64,000 bases of DNA. Source: Strigamia acuminata. Taxonomy: Eukaryota > Arthropoda > Chilopoda > Geophilomorpha > Linotaeniidae. The position numbers were made by a program, and so were the translations under genes. Of this stretch, positions 1 to 9,058 are shown piece by piece. Within the stretch, counting starts at the first letter, position 1, and every line of letters starts with the position of its first letter. The stretch lies in NCBI GenBank assembly GCA_949358305.1, contig OX442321.1, forward strand, positions 8,767,605-8,831,604. Direction: 5' to 3'. The notes under the pieces are model-generated. The model ran no database searches and was not told where the DNA came from. It saw only the letters and a program-made list of their open reading frames with translations.

Positions 1-278
1 CAATTAATTATTAGACGTTTTGGTGCATGTTGATACAATTTATTTGCGCTTGAATTTTATTAATTTCTACAGTGTTATTCACAATTGTATATCCTGTTAA
101 ATATCACAGTCAAGGCGTGAGCGTACAGGTATTTACTTATTTTCTTTAGTTTTAGATACGGTATTTAATATTTTATCGAAATTTATTACAACTTCAGTTT
201 TTATTAATTTATTTTGTTTTTTTTAATAGGTTTAATCTTGGACGAGGTTTAATCATGGCCCCAATACCGCAGATGACT

Positions 279-413
279 GCCGCAGACGAATAACAGTGAG
301 CCGTAGACGAATAACAGTGAGCCGTAGACGAATAACAGTGAGCCGTAGACGAATAACAGTGAGCCGTAGACGAATAACAGTGAGCCGTAGACGAATAACA
401 GTGAGCCGTAGAC
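279..413. repeat. 21-bp tandem repeat, six copies plus a partial one
   Basis: Six consecutive 21-bp units start at 279, 300, 321, 342, 363 and 384, followed by a 9-bp partial unit. The first unit differs from the rest by one base (GCCGCAGAC versus GCCGTAGAC). Each unit contains GACGAATAACAGTGA, so it carries TAA and TGA stops in two frames. The third frame is open and would read SRRRITV per unit, but a TAA lies close upstream. A possible acceptor (tttttttaatag at about 230) precedes it and opens a frame that stops at the first TAA of the array. The array therefore looks like an expanded stop-codon/3'UTR segment rather than coding sequence. No gene could be assigned to 1-278. Confidence 0.9.
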
Positions 414-639
414 AGCTAATAGTATTATTTTAATCTCAAACTATTTTTGTGTAATTATTATTTTTACTCATATTCGTATTTTTGTATACCCGTAATTATC
501 ATTTTTACTCATATTTTACCTCGTATTTTTGTAGAATGATTATTTTTACTCATATTTTACATCATTTTTGTATAATTGTTTGTAGTCATGTATACTTTTT
601 TGTGTTGTTATTTAATCATACATGTTAATTTTTTTATGT

Positions 640-770
640 TTAGGTTAAAACCTTCATCACTAGGAAGACATCGTGGGATATCTTTTTGGGGACCCAGAAT
701 GTGGCATACTCTGGGTCCCTGTGTGGGTAAAACGGTGGAGTCTCAAGGGGGATATTTACCTGAGACAATC
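640..770 (+). other. Two consecutive stable hairpins (possible structured RNA)
   Basis: Positions 689-698 (GGGACCCAGA) pair perfectly with 710-719 (TCTGGGTCCC) around an 11-nt loop. A second stem, 740-748 with 759-766 (GTCTCAAGG/CCTGAGAC, one bulge), follows 20 nt later. A U-rich stretch ATATCTTTTTGGGG lies immediately before the first hairpin and resembles an Sm-type site. The region is GC-richer than its surroundings. No coding evidence supports the overlapping 66-codon frame. An snRNA- or SL-like RNA is one reading; a repeat fragment is another. Confidence 0.35.
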
Positions 771-923
771 CATTAAATGATCCGTTATAACCCGGTTCAA
801 TGTTTTATTTGCCATTAATTTTCCTTTTAAGGAAAAATTTGTATATATTTGTGTATAAAGTATATTTTTATTTCAATAAAGTTTTTTTTTCCTATAAGCT
901 ATGTCATTTCGTCAAAAAAAAAT

Positions 924-980
924 ATTCTAAGTCCAAAAAGGCGAATCGCTGCCAAATTTTTATAGGTTTGGACTTAGAAT
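924..980. repeat. Perfect 14-bp inverted repeat
   Basis: ATTCTAAGTCCAAA at 924-937 is exactly reverse-complemented at 967-980, separated by 29 bp. It follows an AATAAA at about 871. It could be a small foldback element or a transcript-end hairpin. No flanking duplication was recognised. Confidence 0.7.
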
Positions 981-1224
981 AAAAAGGGGATGGAGGGTGG
1001 GTATACAGATTTCCCATTTTATTTGTTTCTATATTTAAATAATAAAAAGCGGAGAAGTTTATAAAACAAATTTTATTCGAAAATAATGTATGAATTATTA
1101 ATTTTGTATAATTTTGTTTTCAAAATTACACAAAATGTAATAACTATACACTAAACATATACAAAAATATGCTACAAATTAGATAAAATATTACAACTTA
1201 AGTCTTAAAATAAAAATATTAACA

Positions 1225-3446
1225 CTAAATAGCGAAACTGGAGTACACACTCGTCAGTAGTTCCCAGAGACTTTCGTTCGTTTTCGCTGGAAACCATGGG
1301 TTAAACCTGAAAAGAAACAAAGTAATAACTTGCATAAATAACGAGCTTAAACTGAATTGATAATGCTTCAAATTAAACGGCTAAAAACAACTAAACATTA
1401 ACATACAACAAATAGCGATACTAAAACCATTCATAGTCCTCTGTTCGTTAACGCAGGCAAACAAACGTTGAACTTAAAAAGAATACCTGCAACCCGTTAG
1501 TTTCTTAAACAACACTTAAAATTCTTTGAATAAAACTGCTAACCAGAACAATAGCTAAACCTTAAAAACACTTATTATTAAATAAAATTGCCTGCAGAGC
1601 TGTCAAAGGAACGAAACCGCTAAAAATTATACAAGAACTATAGAAAAGCCTAACGTGAAATAAAGCCAAACTCACCTAAAATCAGGACGCCGATCCTCCC
1701 ACCGACCGTGCTGAAGAATGAGCACAGATATATTTTATATCTATGTAATGAGCAAAACTGAGCGACTAATTAACATAGCCAATCAAAATCCATGGAAATC
1801 TCTAGAAGTGTGGCAACTTCCTGCCACACTGTTTCTACCTAGTGAAAAGAAGCTGAAACATTAAAAACAATTAAATACAACGATATTTACGACGACAAAT
1901 TCAAATTTCTAGTTTGCTCTTTGGAATTATGAACCACAAACGTTATTATTAATTCAATTTAATTACTCGTTTTGAAGATAAAATAAAGGCAATAAAAAGT
2001 AGTAAAACTATATATATAAAGATTGGGGAATTAATTTTATATCAAATTCAATTGGATTCGTTGGCAGTACCTACTCTATTTATACATCCAAAGCTTGAAA
2101 ATAATAAAAAATAAATGATGAAATATTTAATCTAAAACTATTAACTACAATTAACTAAATCTGTATTTATCACACACTACAGAACGCAAAGTAATTACGA
2201 TTTTTAAAATCTAAACTAAGCTAAATTTCAAACAAAAACATTTCAATTACAGTAATAACTTAAACTGAATCAATTTCCAAACAGGAAAAAAAAATATAAA
2301 CATTTAAAACTTTATTTCTCGAACACTGTACACGCACAGATTGGATCCCCTGCAACTACATACCCTAGAAATCAATTATTATTGCAACAAAACAATTATC
2401 AGAACCATATATATAATTTACAGCTTACAAAAAAATCAACTTCAAATAAATTAATTTCATTTTCAAGTTTCTAATCATTTACACAATCCTCTCCAATATA
2501 CAAAACTTTCATTCTGCATAAGTAAAATATCTGCAACAACATCAAAAAAATATATGTATAAAACAAAACAATATTCGCCATTTTAATTCACACCAAAATG
2601 ACAAAACTAAAATGCAGATAGGAACAGTTTGAATTTCAAATGATCAACAAAAACTAAACCATCGTTTTGATAAATCCCCCCTACAATCAACTCAATCAAA
2701 CATTCCCACGGATATATCGAAGGACATTCCCCGCACGTCCTGAAAGACCGTAGGTCGCCACGAAACGAAACATTACATTTCCTAGAGATTCTGCAAGTTG
2801 GTTGGCGAGGTTTGCCCTGACACTGCCACGGCCCAAACTGCTTGATTCTCGAAAGCGGAGTTGGATCCCTCATCCACTCAATGAGCTGCATGCTCGTAAC
2901 AAAATATACGTCGACCTGTTGTAAAAGTTCGTCATAGAACTTTAGAAAGCCCTCCTTTCGATGCGGGGTTAGGAACCAAGAAGAGTGATAAAACAGTCCG
3001 AGCGGTGCACGATTCGACTCGTAGTGACGTAAAAAGTTGGTGCTCAGCATTTTGTAGACACCGTCAACCGTGGTCGAGTAAGAACAGCTGTCTCCCATAC
3101 TGCAGTGACCACCGGTCAGATCTGTTAGAGATACCATTGGGATTTCCCACAATCCAGGGAAAGATTTGGTTGAACAGGGCGGGATTGCGCATTCGTGCGG
3201 GAAACCAAAATCCACGGTGTAAGGCCACGACGGCGGAGTGTTTTCCAGGATTGTAACGCTGAAATCGTAGGTGAAATTGTCTTCGTGCAACATTGAAAAC
3301 ATTTTGTCGCCAACAATAGCCAGGAAAGGTGCCCTCATGCCCTTGATGTCATCCGCTTTGACGCCTCCACAGCGTGCTAGAATTTTTTCTGGCCGTAGAT
3401 TTCATCGTGCCATTTCTGCTTGGAATAACTCGCTCCATCACCATGA
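1225..3446 (-). pseudogene. Chitin-deacetylase-like gene, 3' exons, frameshifted
   Basis: The main exon (3446 down to about 2710) begins after a polypyrimidine acceptor (ttttttctag) and encodes the C-terminal half of a carbohydrate-esterase-4 deacetylase of the animal chitin-deacetylase type. Visible family signatures are GMRAPFLAIVGDKMF, WPYTVDFGFPHEC, PGLWEIPM, NRAPLGLFYH, DVYFVT and a Cys-rich tail ending CGECPSIYP. These enzymes normally act extracellularly on chitin. A donor at 2709 (GTGGGA) can join in phase 2 to a terminal exon at 1306-1225 (FNPWFPAK..., stop TAG). Otherwise the frame runs on to a stop at 2607. The frame is broken at 3383-3388: six T's on the plus strand, where a seventh would join GQKK to the ILARCGGVK frame. 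The metal-binding N-terminal motif (DD) and all 5' exons are absent. It is either a truncated pseudogene or a gene with an assembly indel and missing exons. Confidence 0.8.
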
Positions 3447-3549
3447 CTAGAAAAAAGAAAGGAAAAGGTCTTACAAGTAAATCTGTGAATGAATAATCAT
3501 TTCTAAGTTGCCCTAGAGTGTAAAAGCAGCACTTTATGTAGCACTGACT

Positions 3550-4873
3550 TGTGAGCAAGGTAATATACATTTTACGTCAGCCTGAATGTATGCCAGTCGT
3601 CGTCGTACTCGACATCCGGGTCGAACATGTTTCTCACATTCAAACACTACGTCAAACTCACGGGCGGCAAGTTCGTACCTCCGTCCGAGTGCTCGAACGC
3701 TTGTCCCTGCCACGACTTCTTGGTCGTCTCCGGCGCCACCGGCAGCAGCGCGGGTTGCACCCATCGTCACACCTGGTAGTCCTCGCCGTCCACGTTCTGG
3801 AGCTCGACGCGCACGCGCGAGTCGTTGTCGTTGGTGAACTTGACGGCCGAGTCCCCCAAGACGCGCTTCTGTTTGCGCTCCGACAGCGGGATGAGAATGT
3901 CCCGCACGTGCGACAACGGCAAGCAGCGCAGCTTCGCGTCTGGGTTGGACAGTTTGTGGCTCTGCAACAAATTCATGATGCTCCGAATGAGCGCGTGCAT
4001 TTCGGCGTCGAAGCGCTTCTTCTTGACCAAATGCCAGTAGACTCTGACAGCAGAGACGACGACGAGCGATAAAACGGAAAGGACTAACAGAAAGTGTAGA
4101 AAACGAGGCCGAACGCCGACACGCGAACGATTTGTCGCCGGACACCGACTCGAGAGGATGAACGGTCCAGATTTTCGTTTCGACGAGCGACTCGTTGCTT
4201 GCGTTGTATAACTTGATACCGAAGTGCAGGTGTTTCGAAAAGATGTTCAAGCATTCGGACACGACCAATTTGATTTCCACGTTGATCGAGTCGGGGAAAT
4301 TGTTTTTGAAATATTGTTTGACTTCGCTGAAAAGCATGTTCTGTATCACGCCTTCCTGGTTCAACGTGCAGTCGTAGGAGCAGGACGAGTTTGTCGCTCT
4401 CTCGCAGGTCGTGGTCGGGGGAGGACGGTGCTACGCGGGTAACGGCTTCGATTCCGTCCTTGCTGCGAACGTTCACGTACATGAGGCCGATCGCGATGAA
4501 GAAAACGATGACGGTGCTGAGTAACATCATGGAAATGAGGTGCGAACTGCGACTGAAAAAGATTTCTTGGTGCGAAACCTTTGACAGTCGGCAGGTTGAG
4601 AACCTAGCGGTTTTCGTAGACTGAATCAAATTTAAGCACGGGCGAGTTGTTTGTTTTGCGGTTGCGCGTGGAATAGTTGTGTTTCACACTTTCCGGGTAG
4701 ACCGAGTCGTCTGAATTGTCTAGAAAGTGCGACCGGCTATGGTTGGGAATAATATTGTTCACGTTTAGGTTGCAAAGCGCGTTTGGCGTCACGTTGACAA
4801 CATGATCTTTACGTTTTTTCTCAGATTGTTGGGTTTCGGGCGGTTGACATTGTTTGTATTCCATCATAAACAC
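3550..4873 (-). pseudogene. LEMD2/MAN1-type inner nuclear membrane protein, broken
   Basis: Reading the minus strand gives, in order, a polar N-terminal stretch, a transmembrane segment (MMLLSTVIVFFIAIGLMYV), a lumenal MSC-type domain (EGVIQNMLFSEVKQYF ... SECLNIFSKHLHFGIKLYN), a second membrane segment (LHFLLVLSVLSLVVVSAV), and a nucleoplasmic winged-helix region (LPLSHVRDILIPLSERK; then a SRVRVELQNVDGEDY-like block followed by RWVQPALLP). The last block is CLNVRNMFDPDVEYDD, as in MAN1. LEMD2/MAN1 proteins bind BAF and chromatin at the nuclear envelope. The order is collinear but passes through different frames near 4605, 4370, 4105 and 3580, with in-frame TGA (about 3767) and TAG (about 3652). 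No introns are visible over about 1.3 kb, and the segment is clearly GC-richer than its flanks. No LEM domain was found upstream. A processed or decayed copy is most likely; indel-rich assembly is the alternative. Confidence 0.8.
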
Positions 4874-5937
4874 GAATACTACACGAACGAATCAACAACC
4901 AGAAATTGTTTTTCTCTCGCTAGGTGGCCTTTTAGATATTTTTGGGATTTTGTGTTTTCACTCTGTTGTACTTTAGTGAATGTGAATATGATTGGTAGAA
5001 CACATATCACATGCCAATACTCAAAAATCACAAAGTTGTCCAGATCACACAATTGAAAAATTGACTGGGTTAATTCAATGTAATCCCATTTTTGGAGGCC
5101 TCAAAAAATAATGATTTTGTGATTAATGCAAAATCACAAAATTGCAAAATCATTCATATAATGAAACCCCCTATTGTAATAGATCAATTAAAATTTCATT
5201 TCTAAAATGTTGAAAATCTGTGCAATCAGTTGTCCAAATCGATAATGGCTTCGGCGAAAGGTGTTTGCCGCTTAAAATGAACGAACCACCCGTGAAATGA
5301 AGCAAAACAGCGGCATATTTCATACCCGATTTGGCTCACATAATCGCAATGTGTGACGAACTACTGTTGGTCGCCATTTTGAATGTTAGCGGACAATGTA
5401 AATCAATAAACAAATGAAGTAACATGGGCTCTCCAGACATAGCAAGCAATAAAATGAAAAAAAAATTCGTTTTAATTAAAAACACAATAAAACTTCTTTT
5501 CAAAGATGGAAAACATGTTTTATTAGGTAATAACATTAAATGTACATAATTTAAGGCATTATTATTCAGGAATAGACTAAAAAGCATAGGGAACTACTTT
5601 TCCTCGTAGCAGTAGTTCCATTGCAGTTCTGAGTAATTGGACTAGGCCAATGGGAGCCGAGCTTCCAGGGTCACTCTTGAGTGTGGAAAGAGTATAGTTA
5701 CAAATTTCGTCACTAGATGACGCTCACGTGACTTGAAAATGAAATGAGCAAACCACTTTTTTTTACAAAAGTTTGCTCACTTGGTCCGAAGCTTTCAATC
5801 GGTGAAAAAGAAAAAAACCACAGGCATCTTAATCAAACGAATATCTCATCATAAAGTAATTTTATTTTAATATTTTATTATTTATATTTATTCATTATAT
5901 TACGATATATTTATTGTTTATTATTTTAGTTTTAGTA
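4874..5937. other. Noncoding AT-rich spacer
   Basis: Only short chance frames are visible. A possible internal repeat with variants of AAAATCACAAAATTGCAAAATC occurs around 5025-5155. A candidate acceptor (tattattttag) at about 5930 lies immediately before the RRM reading frame. Confidence 0.5.
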
Positions 5938-6186
5938 ATGGATATTCCGCAGCCAAATTTTGTGTTTTTTGCGAACGTTTTTCCGGCGGATACCGATCGC
6001 CAAATAGAAATATTTTTTCACGAATTTGACACCGTGATAACTGCTCAACGCTTTCGCGAACAACGAACCGGCAAAGTCGAATTTCTCACCCCGGCTATGG
6101 CGACAGATGCAATTCAGCGTGGACACAACAGGCGTTTCCAGGCTAGGCGTATCCACGTTAAGACTGCGTTCACGCATCAGCAATAA
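5938..6186 (+). CDS. Small single-RRM protein (82 aa)
   Basis: An ATG-started frame of 82 codons ends at TAA 6184-6186. The sequence is almost entirely one RNA-recognition-motif-like fold. A beta-1/RNP2-like segment FVFFANVF lies near residues 8-15. An RNP1-like GKVEFLTP comes at about residues 52-59. It is followed by the alpha-2 AMATDAI and the final strand RRFQARRIHVKTAF. A splice-acceptor-like tttattattttag precedes the ATG by 8 bases, so a 5'UTR intron is likely. An AATAAA is present about 170 bp downstream (about 6352). The specific orthologue was not recognised. It could be a stand-alone RRM protein or an exon of a larger RNA-binding protein. The frame is intact, unlike its neighbours. 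Confidence 0.55.
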   Translation: MDIPQPNFVFFANVFPADTDRQIEIFFHEFDTVITAQRFREQRTGKVEFLTPAMATDAIQRGHNRRFQARRIHVKTAFTHQQ

Positions 6187-6809
6187 AAGGGACTGTAAAT
6201 TCGATAAATACGGCCAATTTTCGAAAATTAAGAATTGTTAATGATAATTGATAAAATGAAAATTAAGTATCATGTAGTATCTAACTGATGTATTGTAAAT
6301 AATTTTTTCTATGTTAATATTTAGATGTGTGTTTATATTTTCGATATGTAAATAAAAGAATAGCGCAATCAGTACGTTTACACCTCCAAAATGTATCTTT
6401 TATATTTATTTAAATTCGTTTTTTTACAGCGAATGAAGCAGAAAAAATTAGAAAATCTTGAATTCGCCGATTACGGCAAGACACGGCACGGCAGCGAAGC
6501 GCTCGAAAGCCGAATCTGTTCGTTGCAACAAGGTTTATACATTTCACGCGACGAATATAAAGGGTGCAAAGCCGATTTCGATAGTTATAAAGTTTGTTTT
6601 GCTTTTGGATTATGGTTTAATTAGTTTTTTTGATAAGTTTTCGATGAATTAATTAAGGTCTGTGATGTCCACAGCGTTTTGAAGCAACAGAAAGATAAAT
6701 CGTCCGCACTTACGTAACAGAAAATTGACGTTTGCGAGAAGGAATATTTGGAGAAAGCTTAGGGACAGCAGTTAAGGCTGAAACTGAAAAAAATTAATTT
6801 TTTTAAATA

Positions 6810-7568
6810 CCGTATTTTACCAAATAAGAGCCGCGGCTCTCATTCAAAACGGGCACTTTGAGCCGCGGCTCCAAATCGGGGGCGGCTCCAATTCGGGGGC
6901 GGCTTTTATTTCAAATAGTGGCCAATGTCAATGTTACGTTCATTGGGGGTGCCGTTCCAACGGCGAATCGTCTAAGGGCGAATCTGGCCATTCGGACGAA
7001 TGGCGAATTTCGACCTTATTCCGTCCAAAAGCAGTCCCAATGGCAAATTTCTCCCAATTCGCCATTGGGAACGTATTTGGACCGTTCTAATGGCGAATTG
7101 GTAGAAATTAGCCACAGGAGCGCGACATGAATCTGCCGCGACAAGCCGACGCAAAAAAATGGTTTTTGACCAAAAAACCAGTAAGGTTAGGTTCGCGGGG
7201 GGTCAAGGGGGGGCGCAGCCCCCCCTTGTTAGCCCTTCTTAGGAATTGGGAGTCGCGGTAGATGACGCCCACAGATTCGCCATTGGAAACGAAAATAACG
7301 TTTCCAATGGCGAATTTCAATACACACGTTTCCAATGGCGAATTTGCCCAGATTCGCCATTGGAACGTCAAAATACCTTTCCAATGGCGAATTTTCAAAA
7401 TTCGCCATTAGGTGATTCGCCGTTGGAACGGGTACCCGTTCATTGAACGTAACATAAGCCGCGGCTACTATTCGAGGGCGGTTCTTATTTCAAGTCGCCT
7501 CTCTTAGTCGCGGCTCTTATTCGAGGGCGGCTACAATTCGAGGGCGACTCTTATTCGGTAAAATACGG
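6810..7568. mobile_element. MITE with TA target duplication
   Basis: The ends are inverted repeats, CCGTATTTTACCAAATAAGAG on the left and its near-complement ending GGTAAAATACGG on the right. Each end is flanked by TA (6808-6809, 7569-7570). Sub-terminal blocks repeat GCCGCGGCT and TTCGAGGGCGGCT in both orientations. The centre carries many direct and inverted copies of CCAATGGCGAATT. There is no transposase frame. The TA duplication suggests mobilisation by a Tc1/mariner-type or other TA-targeting transposase. It lies within an intron or gap of the GCC2 relic. Confidence 0.8.
7205..7227. repeat. G7/C7 hairpin within the MITE
   Basis: AAGGGGGGGC pairs perfectly with GCCCCCCCTT around a 3-nt GCA loop. 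It is the most GC-rich spot of the element and a likely replication or sequencing obstacle. Confidence 0.85.
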
Positions 7569-7637
7569 TATATTACTTTAATTTATAGTTTTTGACGGCG
7601 ATGAACGTGAAAGATTGGTTCCCGTGCTTACGACGAT

Positions 7638-8797
7638 TGTAGTGACCCTAGTGGTCACTAGATGAAGAACAGAAATGTGTCTGGAAATATTTTATATATT
7701 TCATATTTTTATTTGAGTTTATTTTTTATGCCTGAACAGGAAGTCTGGCATAACTTGAAGACATGAGGGTGGTTGCCAGGGCAACCAGCCCATAAGCTTC
7801 CTGTAACAGGAAATGCTTCCTGCAGAGAATGAGGAAAAATCTTCAGTCTGAAATCAACTTTGAGAGCAACAAGTCACAAAATCTACCCTGGGAAAATACA
7901 ATTCTTCAAGTGGATTTGGTGAAAGATTGCCTGAGTATTTAGACTCCTTCTTGCAAATTGCTAAAGCAGTTTTGAGATGTTCTTGAGTATTGAGACTCAT
8001 TTCTTACAATAACATAAAGTTATTGTGGGAGTTCTTGCTACTGTGTACATCCAGTAGTGGGAAATTTATCTTGCTAATTGAGCATATTCATCAGTGGGAT
8101 TTTCATCTTGCCAAGCAGCCATTGTTTGGAGAGATCATCATTCTTGCCAAGCAGCCATTGTTTGGATGAGAAATCCTCATTGGGAAATTTGTCCCAGTCA
8201 ACATAAAGCGGAATTTGCCGCAACCACGGAGTCATCAAGGAAGAAGAGTTGGAATTGTGTCCGAATCTGTTGCGAGTTTTGAGAGAGAAGAAACGGAATT
8301 GTGTCCGAGTTCAAGTCACCAAGAATTCGGAAATTTGTCCGGTTTAACCAGGAATGAACATCGTGAGTAAAGAGTGAAGTTTGGACGCCGTTTTGAAGTT
8401 TGGAGCGGGCATTGAGGTCCGAGAGCGAGTATCGAGGTCCGAGAGCGAGCGTCGAGTGAAGAACGAGGTTCGAGAGCGAGCGTCGAGTGAAGAACGAAGT
8501 TCGAGAGCGAGCGACAAGCCATCGCCGCTATTTTGTATTATTTTCGCCATTTCACCTTCAATTATTATTACTTTTACCTTTAATTCCTATTATTTAATTG
8601 TATTTTACTATTAGTTTATTCAAGCCAAGAATAAATCTTTTTCCTTTATTTAAGAACTAATTAGTGATTATTTCTTCTTTGATTAGTCAGTTAAGATTTT
8701 AGAGTTGAGTTTTAGTAGAATTTTGATAAGTCCCGATGCGGCACCAATGAGAAAGAAATTTCACTATTATTTTATAGTGAAATTTGAGCTCATTACA
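7638..8797 (+). repeat. 5' LTR (1,160 bp)
   Basis: TG...CA-bounded. It contains an AT-rich TATA-like stretch (ttttatatattt) near 7689, and AATAAA at 8630-8635. Two copies of a 25-bp block begin TCTTGCCAAGCAGCCATTG, at 8106 and 8142. Degenerate tandem copies of GAGAGCGAGCGTCGAGTGAA lie at about 8400-8515. Stem-loops lie near both ends: TAGTGACC/GGTCACTA at 7640-7660 and AAATTTCACTAT/ATAGTGAAATTT at 8756-8785. Short frames repeated in both LTRs are not considered genes. Confidence 0.95.
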
Positions 8798-8798
8798 C

Positions 8799-8816
8799 TT
8801 GGGGGCCTGGGCCTGA
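8799..8816 (+). promoter_or_regulatory. Primer-binding site
   Basis: TTGGGGGCCTGGGCCTGA begins directly after the LTR plus one base, and its TGG would pair with a tRNA CCA end. The tRNA could not be named by eye. Confidence 0.65.
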
Positions 8817-9058
8817 AAGATTTGAACCTTAACAACTTTTATTTAGTTGAAGGACCTAATTTGTTTGGAAAATTGTTTTGTGATAGGTTAATTAGATTGA
8901 GGAACTTCTATTTTTTGATTTGTAGTAAGAATAGGTGTGAATTTTTTTTTTTGGTTCTCAAACAAAAAAGGGGGAAAATGGTTAACAGAGTTTAGAAGAT
9001 ATTTTTCTAAGTTAAACTATTTCTTTCTTCATTATCCTATCTACTAAAAATTAACATC

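Noticed and set aside
279-413. CRISPR-like array
   Set aside because: Units are contiguous with no spacers and the DNA is eukaryotic.
3551-4072. 173-codon plus-strand frame
   Set aside because: It is the antisense shadow of the LEMD2/MAN1 relic, which shows collinear family motifs on the minus strand.
6658-6800. Variant genetic code (TAA/TAG read as Gln)
   Set aside because: The GCC2 stops would fit Gln, but XRRA1, the kinase, TMTC4 and the nested gene all terminate normally at TAG, TGA or TAA, so decay is simpler.
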